Shown: in pieces, positions 33,435 through 46,496 of the stretch | How the letters are laid out: every line of letters begins with the position of its first letter | Numbering within the stretch: position 1 is the stretch's first letter | Assembly: GCA_016987375.1 (NCBI GenBank) | Contig: PJRA01000216.1 | Location: 43,754 to 107,753 of the forward strand | DNA length: 64,000 nucleotides | Direction of reading: 5' to 3' | DNA from: Brachionus koreanus | Lineage: Eukaryota; Rotifera; Eurotatoria; Ploima; Brachionidae | Position numbers and translations under genes: made by a program | Notes under the pieces: model-generated | The model's database searches: none | What the model was told of the DNA's origin: nothing | The model's input: the letters and a program-made list of their open reading frames with translations, nothing else

Positions 33435-36400
33435 TCAGCTAACTGAAGTAGCAGATTTCAAATTAACAAGAGCAATTTTTTTCTGCTTTTTTTTTGTTTT
33501 CTCTTTGTACCTTGAACTAACATCCGAAAATAAACGAATTTGTTCGTTTTCTTCAACTTTTTGTTTTAAAAATTTAGCAGCTGATAAATTAAACCCAATT
33601 GTGTCTCTTAAGCGGCTTCCTTGTTTATAACAAATCATTCTTAGTTGTTCAATCAAAGGCAACAAACTTTGAGTGGTTGTTATTTGACCATAGTTAATTC
33701 TAGAGCTAAATTTACTATTTTGAAAAATTAAAATAAAAAATACTTTAATAAAAATATGGCACATCTAATGCATAATTCAATCTCTTTTGACTCTTTAATA
33801 AACTTGCACAATAGCTGCAATAAAATTTTTACATATTCAAATTCTAAAACAAGAAGTGTTGTTTCTATTTCGCTTGATTTTGTTTTTTTTAATGTCTGAA
33901 GAACATAGTCTTGGGCACCAATATCATTCAAAGCGACTAATAATGGATGCTTTGGATCAATTTTTATCTAACAAAAAACAACTAAATTTAAAAATTTTTT
34001 AATCTCAATTTTTGAAATCGAATTACTTTTTCTTTTTCTTCTTCGCTAGAACATTTGTTTAAAGCCTCTTGGTAAATTTGAGATTTATTTTCTTCTTCTA
34101 GAAATATATTTATTGATTCTATAATTTTTTCAGCTGATTTTAGAGTCTCTATGGTTTTAATTGTAGCAAGACCGGTCTCTCTATTGGTCTCTCCGGCGAT
34201 TACCTGTTCTTCTTTAGGAATTTCATTTTCATATTGCTGTTCTTTTTCCTTTAACCATGTTGAGTAAAATTTTTTTATTTTAATTTATTTTAAACAATAA
34301 AATTACATTCTCTCTTTCGTCTTCGAGAACCAAGAGTTCGTTAGTTTTCTGCCAGAGTCTCATCGATTTGTCATGTGAAGCGGTAAGAACATACTTTCCA
34401 TCACCGCTTACATTTAGAGCCCAAATTTCGGACAAATGACCCTAGAAAAATTTTTTATTTATTTTTTAGATAAAAATATATTTAATTAAGTTTTAAATTT
34501 ACATCCAAAGTTATAATTCTTTCGAATTTATCGGCATCCCATTCTTTTAATTTACCGTCTTTACCTACAGTGAACACATAATGGGTCTTGCCAACAAATT
34601 GAACGCTCATTATGCTGTCCTCATGCGCGAATAGTGATCGATGACAATCTCCGAAATCAAGACCCCAAATTTTAAGATGGCGATCTGCAGCACCGGTAAC
34701 AATTAATCTGTTATCAAAGGAAATGTCCATGCTAAGAACTGGTTGTTTGTGTCCGTAAAGATTTAAAAATAGCTAAACAAAATAATTATTTTGAAAATAA
34801 TATAAAATTTTTTAAATAAAGAACTAACCTTTAGTGAATCCATAAAGAATACTTTTACTGTGGTGTCTAACAGAGCCACTGCAATCAATCTTCCATTTGG
34901 ACTTAAATATAAATATTAATATTTTAAGTAACTTTTAATATCTTCAAATGTTACCTTATTTTAATACATAAAACATCATCGTCTAGTTTTAGTGTGCGCT
35001 GGTGATTAAAAGAAAGACGTTTTCTTTAAAAAAAAATAATTTAGCTTTTATGTAATTTTAACTTGATGAGTCGAAAAAAAAAGCAAATAAAACTTCAAGA
35101 AAAATAACAAGTTATTTAATTCTATTATTATTATCTAAAACTTAAAAAAAGAATCTCTAAGTTTCGTTTAAGTGAAAAAAATTCAGTTAATAGTATTAAA
35201 ATTTTTACAAAAAATAAATTCTTAATTTGATTAATTTTGATTATTTTGTTTTATTTTTGAAATTCCAATAATAAAAAGCCTAAAATTGAGACGCATAGAA
35301 GTGATTTGATCCAGAAATATAAAAAACTACATAAAAGGAATAGTATAAACAGATATAGAAAGCCTAATGCATCTTATAAAAAAGATAATTATATCAAAGA
35401 ATTAGTAAAATCAACAACGGCGATTTATTATTTTTAAGATTACTTGAAAAAAAAAAGAATTGCTAATTTTGCATAACTTGTATTATTCATCATAATTTTT
35501 CTTATGTGTATTAAATTATTAATTAAATAATATTTTGCTCAAGAAAAAAAATAAAATGGTATGTAAAAAAGTATTACAAGTGTGGTCTTTTAGATTGTCC
35601 AGTGGAAATTTTTTTATTTTATAAAAAAAATCAATTCTAAATTTCAAAATTTCAATATTTGTAAAATAATAGTAACAAATAATAATAAATAATTTTAGTA
35701 ATCAGTATTATCTATATCAATTAAATATTTGGCTTTTTTTATCTACTAATGCTTCTTTTAAAATAGTTTTTTTTTAATATGCATTTTGAACAAATCATGG
35801 TAACATTTTTTAAAAAATTTGGATGTTTTTTTGATACCGACATCAATTTGCTTAAAATTATCTTTTAACCATTCAGCTAAAATTCATATTTTCTTTTCTT
35901 TGAGCCTGTCAAAACGTCTTATTTTTTTAATTTAGTTAAAAATTAGGAAACAAGTTGTAAACTCGATTTTTAACATAAATCTGTAAATTCATATCAATTA
36001 AATAATTTTATAAAAAATATTGTAAATTTATATAAGTTAAATAAAATTGGTGAAAAATAAGTAATTTTAGTTATTAAATTAGCTCACGCCATCAACAACG
36101 ATCAAAAACAGAAAAATCAATGTCTAGTCACGTGAAAAACGTTAAGTCACTTAATTCATTAAAAAATGCTATTGATAAAATTAATGTTTTAAATGCTTTA
36201 GCTAATTTCAATTGACAACGTGTTTCACAATTTAACAATTTTACTTGTAAAGAAAAAAAATATAATAACAAATTATTTTGTTGAAATATTTTAAGTAAAT
36301 GAAAAATTATATCTAGAGCAGAGTTATTCAAAAGTCATAGATTTAAAGTCAAGTCTTTTGACTTACAATATTTCTTTCAATTTTGGTATCATGATCACAA

Positions 36401-39342
36401 ATTCAAAGGTTTTGGTATCTAAGAAAAAATCAGATTGTTTTTAAAGTTATTTTATTTAGTTTTTATAAAAAAAATTTTAACTAAATTTTTAGCTTTTTTT
36501 CGAAAAAAAAATTTAAAGTCTTGATCAAATTATGAATACTGATGTGAATAGAATTTAAAAAGTATAATTATTTTTTAACATTTTATAAAATATTATAAAA
36601 AAAATAACCATTTATGAAAGTTTAAGAAGGGTTAAATTTAAAAAATTAATTTTTGAAATGATTTTAATTGACTGTGAAAAAAATCAGATAAATTCAGGTT
36701 TATATATTCTTACTACACTGGTGCTGTATTATTTGACTTTGAATAGGCTTTTAACATGACATAACACAAAGACATTTGTTACAAAATCAAAAAACTAGGC
36801 CTAAATCAATTTTTGTTTAAGTGAATAAACCAAATTCTAAATAATATGAATTTTTTGGTCTTAAATCAACAACTCTCTTTCTCAAGTGAATTTGGAATCT
36901 CGAGCAATGTACCTCAAAGGAGTCTTTCACCAACATTTTTTTTCTTATTTTTCAGCGATAATACAAAAATATTTTAATCATTTATGTCTTAATAAATATA
37001 TTTTTAAAGAAGAAAGAAGCAGAGTTGTTCACAAGTCATAAAGCAAAAGAATTTTTTTTTGTAAAAAAGTCATTTGACTGGCTTTTAAAAGACTTTAAGT
37101 TTTCCACAAGATAAAACTTTAATAAAGAAAAAAAGAATTCTTTTAATTTATCAAATAGTTTAATCTAATTAATTTTGGCATTTAATTTTTAAATTAAAAA
37201 AAAATTTAATTAATTATGACTTTAAAAAAAATCAAGTCAGGTCGAATGAATTTAAAAAAAGAAAAAAATTCACTGACTTGACTTTGAAAAGACTTTAAAA
37301 TGACTTTTTTTTTTATTTGTGCACAAGTCTGGTAAGAAATAACTGTCAGAATAAGTCCACAAACTTGGTTTTGGTTACTTAAAAAGATTTTCTTTTTCCA
37401 TTATACAGTCAAAATTAGAATTAAAAAATATTTTTTATGGCAATTAAATTTAGGAATTTTTCCTTTTTTATTTATGAAGATATATAAATTGGCTCTTTTA
37501 GCTTACTTGGTTTGAGAGTCTTCGTCATCAACAAGCTCAAAGTTCCAAAATCTAACACTTTTATCAGCTCCTGCACTAACAAAACCAGTCTGGCAAATAT
37601 AAAACTCTAAATTAGTTTCAACAACAAAAAATTTATAATTCTACTTTATCAGGCACCAATGCCAAAGACCAAATTGCTGTGTCATCATCATGAGCTATTA
37701 CATTTTCAAGCATAGACGCCAAATTAATGTTGAATAATTGAATTTTACCACTCTAGAAAAAAATTAGAATCTCTAAGATTTAACTTAATTGCTTAATTAC
37801 TTTGGTACCAATTAGAACATGATTGTCATCATAAAGAAACAAGCTGCACAAAGCATAGTCACATTTGAAAGTTCTGATGCAATTAAGACTCATTCTGTTC
37901 CAGACTTTCATGGAATCACCACTAGCAGTAATGAAAGCTGTCGAGTCCGAACTAAAGCCCAAAGTACGGACATCTGTTCTGTGTCCAGGAGTCTCAAGTG
38001 TATACAACAAACTAGCTGTGTGCAAACTATTTACTTTTTTAGTTATCTTACACGAATAAACTTCAATCATATTATTTTGCAATAAACATCCTATTTTACA
38101 GTCGAATAAATACTCTTCATTGTGTTCATCTCCTTTATTAAATTTGCTCAAGTTTTTCTTTTCGTTTAGCATTTCACAAAACAAGTCTACATATTTTATG
38201 TTATGCTTGGTCTTGAGCAAACAAATTTTTGTAAATTCATCATTGACTGTTTTTTCGATGCCAATCGACTCTGATTCTGGTATCGAATCGACAAGATCCG
38301 AATTAGCTACTTTTCGCTTTTGTTTTTTTAGCTTTTTAGCTAGACGTTTTTTGATCTCTTCTTCTGAGCTTATCTTATATAATTCTAAGTGTTTTTCATT
38401 GCTTGAATGAGAAGAAAAAACATTTAAACCAGGATCGATTCTCAGCTGACTAAGCGGATCTTTGCTTTCACGAATCAAAGACCCAATTAGCTTACAATCA
38501 AGAATTGAATTAAGCGATTCCTCGTCTATGTCATCATTGTCATCATCATCTTCATTTATTTTGAGTTTTTTTAAATTTGGCTCTTCGATTTGACCAGGCT
38601 CTTTTTCCACATCACGGTAAATGAGCTCAAATACTCTGAGCTCGTTGTCATGGCAACCAGTTATCAATCTGTTGTCTTCGTTTAACAGCATTAAATCGTT
38701 AACCTCAGATCTATGTGATACAATTGTTTTGAAACAGTGTCTGGTATCAAGATCCCAAAATTTAACCAGCATGTCTTTAGCTGAGGATATCAGAAGGTTT
38801 CTTTTGGTCATGAATACTGCTTTGGTAATGGGCGACTTGTGTCCTTTGAGACGAAAAAGGCCACATTCGCCAACCAAGTCCCAAACGACAATATCGGTGT
38901 CTTTCGAGCCTGAGACTAAACGAACTCCATCTGAATCAAAACTGAGACTAGTGATCGCTGTTTTGTGTCCATTAAAAGTCAAATATGAGCTGATACATTC
39001 TTGGTCAAGACTTAATTGGGTACCATAGTCATTTGCATAGGGTGGCTTTTGTTTTAGGTCGAATACGCGTATAGATCCATCTAAATAGCCTACTGCCAAG
39101 CGGTTTATGTTCTTGTCATCTTGTTCAATACAAGTTACCTCGGATGGTTTATCACCTGCCAGTTTTAGGACACATTCAGATTTTTTAAGATCCCAAATAA
39201 AAACATATTCGCATGCAGCCACTGCTGCGAATTTGCCTGATGTTCCTTTAAATTTTATGAGGCGTATGTTTGATCGTGATGTGCCGATTACGCCAAAAAT
39301 ATTTGTCGCAGCATAGCGTAAATATTGCTTCGTTAGACCCAT
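33435..39342 (-). CDS. WDR3: WDR3/Utp12 (Dip2) small-subunit processome WD40 protein
   Basis: Ten exons: 39342-37801, 37752-37645, 37589-37507, 35023-34955, 34901-34829, 34772-34503, 34441-34307, 34248-34027, 33967-33744 and 33714-33435. They join to 1001 residues without a stop; animal WDR3 is about 945. It starts [20 protein letters not shown]. The first WD40 propeller covers about 20-240 ([24 protein letters not shown]). An acidic linker follows ([13 protein letters not shown]) and then basic KKLKKQKRK. The second propeller runs through [28 protein letters not shown] and [20 protein letters not shown]. The Utp12 domain is at about 830-970, and the tail is lysine-rich. WDR3 is a UTP-B subunit for 18S pre-rRNA processing in the nucleolus. 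Intron 3 is 2.5 kb; the others are 50-70 bp. Confidence 0.97.
36690..36970 (+). mobile_element. LINE RT fragment inside WDR3 intron
   Basis: Plus-strand translation reads TGAVLFDFE then AFNMT and [12 protein letters not shown], followed by [20 protein letters not shown]. The layout matches FDFEKAFD..W...L..KL and GVPQGSVLSPTLF of jockey/I-type RTs. Stops lie inside motif A. Confidence 0.8.
37019..37330. repeat. Candidate MITE with AAGTCATTTGACTT-type arms
   Basis: The left arm GCAGAGTTGTTCACAAGTCA is repeated at 36318 (GCAGAGTTATTCAAAAGTCA). The right end, reverse-complemented, reads GACTTGTGCACAAATAAAA and GTCATTTTAAAGTC, similar to the left AAGTCATTTGACTGG...AAAGACTTTAAG. The arms are imperfect, so the borders are approximate. 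Confidence 0.4.
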
Positions 39343-40939
39343 ATTATTTTGATTTTGTTATTTTTTAAAATTTTAATATTTTTAATTAAAAAGAACATGT
39401 GAATTTTGAATATATTCTACACATAAATAAATTTTCACTTGCATATATACAGCATTTAGAATTTCTAAACAAAGTTTTTAAAGTTGTCTTCTATCATTTT
39501 ATTTTATTTTAATTTTTTTTTAGAAAAAATTTTTTTTCCCAATTTGTTGATTATTTTAAGGTCATTAAAGATTTTTTTAAAAAAATTATTTTATTCAAAA
39601 AAACTATAATACTGAATTTGGAACAATTTTTTTTATCTAATATTATTTTTAAGAAAAAAAATAACACAAATTAACTAATAAAATAAAAGTATAATCAAAA
39701 TATATTTTTTTTATCTTAAAAAAATACAAAATTTATTTTTTGTGTTTTTTTATCCGACTAGTCTTCCGCGCTTATTTTTTGGTAATTTTTCAATAATTTT
39801 AACTCTCCTTTTTTTAGGGAATAAGCCTAAATCGAATTGAATGAACACAAAAAGCACCAATGGAGTAATTTTGACTCTTTTGAAAAATTTTTAAATCATC
39901 GTATCTTTTGAATAGATTTTTCAAATGAATATATCTTTTTTGAATTAAGTAGATTTTAAAATTTTCCTTAAAATCTGATTTTACTTTATAAAATATTTTT
40001 GAATAAAAAAACGAAAAAAAAATGCTTGATGCTTCTAGTGTTAAAAAGAGTTCGTCCGAATCGAACTTAAATAAAGGGAATTTGTCACTATTGAACAAAA
40101 TTAAGAAAAAATAGTCCAATATTCTTCTTCAATTTTGTTCTTCTCTTTGAATTAGATTCAAAAAAACTCATCTTGAGAAATTTTTTTGAGCATTTCTTCG
40201 ATTATAGACATTCTTTTAAATTTAAAAATGAATTAAAGGGATTATTTTATTTATTTGTATTACTGTACCGAGCTATAGCTCCTTCAGTTTAAAAAAAAAT
40301 AATAATAAAAATAAAGTTAAATAAAAAAAAAACAAGTAGAAGTGTAATTAAAATAAAATAGTTTAAAATATAGGGAAATTAAAATTAAAGTTACGGAAAA
40401 AATTTAGTTACAGATACATTTTTTTAAATGTTTGATTGTTCAGGGAAAAAAGAAGAAATATTTAAGTAGCAATTACTCAATGGAGTCGGGTAATTAAAGG
40501 GATAAGGTTACTTTGATATATAAATGGTGAAGAGTTAATTTGTTAAACAATCAAGAAAAATAAAAAACGCAAATTTTTATTGAACATTTTTATCAGATTA
40601 ATTAATATTTAATTTTCGTTTTTTTGTTGTATAAAAGTTTCATTTCAATCAATAATGTAATTCAGTTTTTTAAAAATTCAACTGATTTTTATTTGGTAAT
40701 TTGAATAATTTTTTTCATTTTAATTTAAAACGTAAACAGTAAAATTAATGATGAAACTTTAGAATTTAAAATTTTTATAAGCCTTAAAAATAAAAATTTT
40801 GAAATTAAATCAATTTCACATTTAATTTAAGTTTCATTTAATTTGATCATACATTTTACTTTTCTAAAATAATTATAATTAAATTAAATGTTCAACAATT
40901 AATTTTGATTTTTTGATGATTATTTTGGTAATTTAATAT
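39343..40939. other. AT-rich spacer with an orphan LINE tail
   Basis: No gene is supported between WDR3 and SLC7, which are in tandem on the minus strand. A LINE 3' tail lies at 40239-40325. The rest is A/T runs. Confidence 0.5.
40239..40325 (-). repeat. Orphan LINE 3' tail
   Basis: The plus strand reads ATTACTGTACCGAGCTATAGCTCCTTCAG. The minus strand codes for TEGAIARYSNTNK followed by an AAATAA tail, as in 23752-23815 and 63592-63640. Nothing upstream of it in the element remains. Confidence 0.7.
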
Positions 40940-40945
40940 TTTATT
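40940..40945 (-). terminator. Probable polyadenylation signal of SLC7
   Basis: AATAAA on the minus strand lies about 23 bases after the stop of the transporter gene. Confidence 0.4.
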
Positions 40946-40967
40946 TTTAAAAATAAAAAAAAAATAA

Positions 40968-42836
40968 TTATTCATCTTTGGAATCATCCAAAACAGAATA
41001 TGTGAGCTTTTGGGTAAAAGATGTGAAGGAATCTATGACAAAAAAAATTAATAATTGAATTTAATTCCTAAGAAAAATGCTTACTTATTTTTGATTGAAA
41101 AAATTCGGGTTTTTCCACAACAACAAACAAATAATAGACTGGTACGCCAATTAAAATGACAAAAATGCACAACAATGAATCAAAAGGTGATATGATCAAT
41201 GTCATTATAATGGTGAATAAGCAAGTTAACAAAAACACTATCGGATAAAATAAATTAACCTAAAAATCAAATTTAAAAAGTTTATCATTATAAAATTATT
41301 TAAAAACCTTAATAGGCCTTATTGTTTCAGGTTGTTTTTTTCTAAGCCATAATAATCCACCAACAGTGCCACCAATGAATATATACTCGGACAACATGGT
41401 TAGTTTCAATAAAACAAAAGTATCTTCAATTATCAAGCATATTAAACTGGCTATACCCATGAATATAATTGAGGTTATTGGAGTAAGAAATTTTATATTT
41501 ATCAGTGCTAAAACAGAAGGCATGTGACTATTTCTGGCCTTAAAAATAATAATTACTCTGAGATATTTTTATTTTGAATTTTTACAGCTCCAAAAATTGT
41601 TCTTGAAGCCGAAAATAAAGCTCCGTTTATATAGCCTAGCGAAGACAACGATACAAAAATAGAAACAACCCACGAATATTGATTTAGTATTTTTTCTGAA
41701 AATGTCTTTAATTAAATGAAAAATTTATTAAAAAAAAAGAAAAAAATTTAATAGATTTTACGAATGCAACAGCTGACGACTCAATCATTTCCTTGGGAGT
41801 TAACAGTGTAAAATAAGCTATATTAGCAAAAGCGTATATAACTATAACAATACCGAGGCCTATAAAAATTGATAGAGGCAAAACTCTAAAAAAAATTTAT
41901 TTTATTTTTTTTAAGGATTTATTTTATTTTCTACCTGTTTGGATTTTTGATTTCTTCTACAACATAGTTGAGAAAACTCCAACCAGAATAGCTGTACATG
42001 CCTGCATAGAAAGCTAAAGCAAGTTTTCCTGGATTTAACTGTGTATTTTCAAAAGGATTTTGAAAGTTTTCGGTTCTACCTTTTATTGTTTTAAAAGTAA
42101 AATTAAACTTTTAATAAATTAAATGTTTACCCATGTAGAGACTATAAGCTCCAAGAACTATAATCACTAGCAAACCTAATACTTTTCCAATTGTGAATAT
42201 ATTTTGACAAAAATTTGTAACTTTTACACTTATTGAATTGATATAAGTGAGAATCACTAAAACATGAAATTAGAAAAAAAAAGAATTTGTAATTTTTTTT
42301 TTACTAATAGAGCAAGCGGCTAAGACAACTCTTGAAAAAAATGGTGCATTACACCCATCATAAAAAGGTTGAAGTGCATAATCAGCAAAAATCAAAGCTG
42401 ACAATGCGAATGAGGCTGGTATCATCACAATGGTGAAAGTCCAAATAAATAAAAATCCGGGTAGTTTACCAAACGAAACCATCAAGTATTCATATTCACC
42501 GCCAGCTTTTGGTATCATACAACCCAATTCTAATAAGAAATTTTTTTTTAAATTTAAAAGCTTAAATTTTTTATTGTTGAGAATACCCGCATAAGAAATG
42601 GCTCCAAACATTGATATTATTCCGCAAAGAACCCATATTATTAATGCTAGACCTATAGATCCAGTTTCAGATATAACTCCCTTAATAAATTATACTTTTA
42701 AATCAATCTTTAATTTAATTTTTGAATTTACTTTAGGTGAAATGAAAATTCCGGAACCAATTATAACACCAATTAAAATTGATATTCCATTTAATAGATT
42801 TAAATTTTTTTCCAATTTTACTTTATTCTCTGCCAT
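40968..42836 (-). CDS. SLC7 family (LAT-type) amino acid transporter
   Basis: Ten exons: 42836-42732, 42680-42587, 42529-42305, 42256-42131, 42079-41935, 41885-41762, 41705-41586, 41538-41308, 41259-41085 and 41032-40968, joining to 469 residues without a stop. TM1 carries the substrate-binding unwound motif GVIIGSGIFISPKGV (about 23-37, across the first intron). ELGCMIPKAGGEYEYL follows TM2, GMYSYSGWSFLNYVVEE lies in TM6, and ARNSHMPS precedes TM8-9. Length and motifs fit light chains of heteromeric amino acid exchangers (LAT/y+LAT/b0,+AT), which pair with an SLC3 glycoprotein through a conserved cysteine. The exact substrate class cannot be set by eye. All introns are short (about 45-75 bp). 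Confidence 0.93.
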
Positions 42837-43959
42837 TTATGCTATAGGTTTAAAAAAAAAATAATAAAAATGTCTAAATTTATTTTAGAAAAAATTTTAT
42901 TTTTTTTTTTTTTAAATTAAAAAAATTCATTTATACTTATAAATATGTATTTAGAATACTAAAGCGTCTACTATCAAATTTCTTGCGAATCTTCAAATTT
43001 TTTTCTACACAAGATATAAAAAAAATTTACATAGTTTAAAATTAAATAGAAATTTAAAAAAAAATCAGAATTTGGAATAAATTTTACTAAATTTAGCTTT
43101 GTACATATGTATAAATTTTTATTCTCTTAAATAAATTCAAATGATAATAATCAAATTTTTTTCAAGAATTTTTATTAAGCATAAACGATTTTTTTAAAAT
43201 TTTTTTATGAGCATAAAAAATAAAATAATTGTACATTTCGAAAAAAAATTTAAAATTAAAGCTTTTAATTGAAGCTCATCGTTTTGAAAAATATGATATT
43301 GAATTTTTTTGTTAGTAGCTCTAAGCATTCTAAATTATTTCTAGTCTTCCAAAGCTTTTTCGCTGGTCTGTATGTATCACTTGGACATTTGATGGAGGTC
43401 TCAGTATTTTTATCAACAATAAGATTCGTAGATCTTCCTGAATGGAACCCATAAAATCAACAAATGATGCAAGCAGCGTACTCGTGTTAGACCAAGATCT
43501 AATAAACTAAATCTAAATCTAAACAATGAATCTAGTACAGATAATACCATACTGAAAAATGAATGTAAATTTTTATTTAAATATTTAAATGAAAAAATGT
43601 GCTGTTCTTAAGAAGCTGATTTTAGTATATTTTAATTTTTAAAACCGCAAATTTTACCATGCAACTTAGCTCTCTAAAATACTGTCAATAACTTTATAAT
43701 AAATTTTACATATTTTAAAAAATTCAGTTATTTAAAAGTTGATTTTAGCAAAAAACTCAATCTACTACGATTTTCTATTGAAATTCATAAGATTTTAATT
43801 CTAATTAATTATGAAAACTCAATTGGTTCTTAATCAAAAAATTTCTGTTTAGTCATTGAATTTTACGCTTTTTAAAATGTTGGATATTTTTGATTTCGAA
43901 CTTATGTAATTCTAAAAATTTTTTTTTGATACTTTTAAGCCCTTATTGACGAAAAAAGA
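42837..43959. other. AT-rich region upstream of SLC7
   Basis: The promoter of the transporter should lie here but no element is clear. At 43270-43610 there are short open stretches, including one without stops at about 43473-43610 (VRPRSNKLNLNLNNESS). They may be a decayed TE frame, but I could not assign a family. Confidence 0.4.
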
Positions 43960-44385
43960 TCTGTCAGCAACAGAAATAATTCCTAAATTATGTGAAGTGG
44001 AAAATGAAAATTAGAAGTAGACCAACTATTCTGCATGTAATCTATAGGAAACTACTTAAAAAAATTCTCAAGAACGGTTTTTCAGACGGATCACAACTTC
44101 TTGAGAAAACTAAGCTTTTTCAGAATTCAATGGTTAGATCCAGTTAAGCCATTCATTAAAAGGGAACGATTTAATAAAAAGGTGAGTTAGTGTGATGAAA
44201 TTTCCACGATGTAACAAACTTTAAGCTGGTTCAAAATGATCATACTACATTTAACTAACCAAGACCAGTTTGAAGAAGGATATCCTAAATTTTTGGGTCC
44301 AAAAACCGTGAAAAGTACAAGAGAGGAATTGAAATACTCAATGACAGATGACTAAAGGTTTTTATCATAATGGTTTATAATTCGA
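43960..44385 (+). mobile_element. Decayed mariner fragment
   Basis: Frames include RIQWLDPVKPFIKRERFNKK and near the end STRGIEILNDR, the same C-terminal GI-x2-L-x2-R signature as in the copy ending near 26105. Stops are frequent. Its first part (TCAGCAACAGAAATAATTCC) aligns with TCAGCAACAATAGTAACTCG at 24881. Confidence 0.55.
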
Positions 44386-45179
44386 AGATTAGCTAACTAT
44401 TGCTTTTATGCAAAAATTTTTTGAATCTCTCAAATAATGTAAGATTTTTAAGGTATGTTAAATTTTTAAGAATTTATTTTTTAATCAAATGTTTATTAAA
44501 AAAATGCATTATAACCTTTGAATCAAATTTTAAAAAAAAAAAATTTTATGCTTTATCTTTTCCCTATTTAAAAATAATTTTTAAGAGTTAAATACAATAT
44601 TGGATACAAATGATACCAATTTAAAAAAGACGAACATCAAGCAGAACCCGCATTAACTTAATTTTTTAACTTTTTTTAGGTATATTATTAATAAAATACT
44701 AAACAGCTAATTCCTGATTCTTGAGGAAAAACTGCCGTGAGTCAAAAAATTATTTATTAAAATTGATAAAAATTAAAAATCAACACAATCTCAATAAATT
44801 AGAAAAATATTTAATTAAGACGATATTTGTTTACCAACATGTAAAAAAGAATATGACAAAAAGCGAATTAGATTTTTTTTCTGCTCTACATAGAACAAAG
44901 ATTTAAGTTTGTTTTTTAAATAAAAATATATTTTTCATCTAAAAAGTAAAGGAGAAGATTCAATTTTGTTAGTTATAAAAAAATCGATATTCCTTGAAAT
45001 AAATTTAGATCTTGAAATCTACTAAAGGAAAAATTTAAAGGCTATCAATTTTTTTGAAACATTTCCTGGAAATTTCTTTATCTGGAATTATTTTAAAAAA
45101 TAAAATTTAAAGAAAAATATTAAAAATTATAATCAAATTTTAGTGTTATTCTAAAAAGTTTAATAAATGAATATTTTGG
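44386..45179. other. AT-rich spacer
   Basis: Only short chance ORFs rich in lysine, phenylalanine and asparagine occur here. Nothing is recognised. Confidence 0.5.
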
Positions 45180-46260
45180 TTAATGAATGAATGTTGTTTA
45201 TTTTACACTCAAAAGCCTGAGGGCTTTCCAACCCATTTTTTTTTACTTTCTTTATTCAATTAATTTTATCATTTTTATAATTTTTTTCAACCACATCTTA
45301 AATGAAAAATTTTATAAAATAAATTAATTTTTATTTCAAAATAATTTTGTTTTCATTGAAAAAAGTATAAAATGGAGTCAAATAAAATTTGAATTTGAGT
45401 GTTAATTAGATCATCTCATTCGAATTTAATAATTTTAAAATAAACATGTTGATGATGATGATGGATGGTTTTCGAATAAATGACCGAAAGAACTACAGGA
45501 TTATGATACCTATGGGCCTATGATTTTGTTACTTTTACGTCTAAAAAGCGCGAGCCAAGATTGATTACTTGAGTGCTTGTTGAGATAGACCATGAACAAA
45601 TATCATCTGCGAATAGAGCTAAGTTAAAGTCTGAGTTGATTTCTGATATATTATTGAAAAGTAAATTGAATAGGAGGGGACCTAGGTCACCTTGTAGCAC
45701 ACCAGCTTCAATTCTGTGATCCATTTGAAAACACTTTTAGATGTTTTAGTGCCAATTTCCTATTTGTTAGATAATCTTTAATCTAGCAACCGAGATAATT
45801 CGGGATGCATAATTTCTCAAGTTTATATAATAAGATGCCATACTTTTTCAAAGGCTTTCTCTATACCAAAGAAGATTGCTCGCATCTTCTGATTTCTATT
45901 GATAGCTGAAGACCTGACTGAGTTATTCATAGAATCTGATCTCTTGTTTGTCTATTTTTCCTGAATCCACACTGGACGTTGCTTATAATGTTGATCAAAT
46001 CTAAAAGTCTATTTTCCATACACCTCTCCATTAACTTGGATAGAGTATTGAGTAAGCTTATGGGACGGTAATTAGAAGCATAAGTGTGATCTTTCAATGA
46101 ATTTGGAAGCATTCTTACAATAGCTTTTTTCCAAGAGCCTGGCATAAACGATTTTTCAGGCATGTATTGAATAAGTGTGCTAGTATGTAGTAGTAGCTTG
46201 GACATAGTAGTTTAAGACATTAATTTTGAAATAAGGTCTTCTCCTGGTGTACTTTTGTCT
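45180..46260 (-). mobile_element. Jockey-like LINE 3' part
   Basis: On the minus strand, 46205-45927 reads MPGSWKKAIVRMLPNS, NYRPISLLNTLSKLMERCM and QCGFRKNRQTRDQIL. 45724-45518 reads IEAGVLQGDLGPLLFNLLFN and ALFADDICSWS, giving RT motifs with an intact-looking ADD. The stretch between is shifted. The 3' end at about 45180-45235 has a GGGTTGGAAAGCCCTCAGGC-type terminus followed by an ATTC-repeat tail, typical of a LINE end. Frameshifts make it inactive. Confidence 0.8.
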
Positions 46261-46317
46261 AGTAAATTTTTAAGATTGATTCAATTTCATCTTTTTCAAA
46301 TTAAACATGTAATAAAT

Positions 46318-46496
46318 CTCATTTCTATCCAACTTTACATAACACTTACTAATAGAACTCTTCCAATGCCATAAAAATAAGACAACTGAGCGTGATTGAC
46401 GGTTTGTCAATCTTTGAGCTACGGTCTCTTTTATGTTTAGATGCTTTGTGCGAAAAATTGCAGTTGGAACATGGCGACAAAGATGAACAAGATGAG
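46318..46496 (-). pseudogene. Partial copy of the FoxN gene
   Basis: It matches 47597-47888 of the FoxN gene, with about 130 bases (46366-46496) identical, but lacks two internal pieces. One deletion joins the two ACTCTTCC words that lie about 100 bases apart in the parent. It holds neither promoter nor forkhead core. It abuts the LINE ending at 46260. Confidence 0.9.

Larger units (their letters stand above)
35024..37506 (-). other. 2.5-kb intron 3 of WDR3
   Basis: The intron is inflated by insertions: an RT fragment on the plus strand (36690-36970) and repeated AGTC-rich palindromic sequences near 36315-36370 and 37019-37330. The first 1.2 kb (35024-36300) is AT-rich with nothing recognisable. 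Confidence 0.7.

Noticed and set aside
37819..39316. Several plus-strand open frames opposite WDR3 exon 1
   Set aside because: They are shadows of the WDR3 coding exon.
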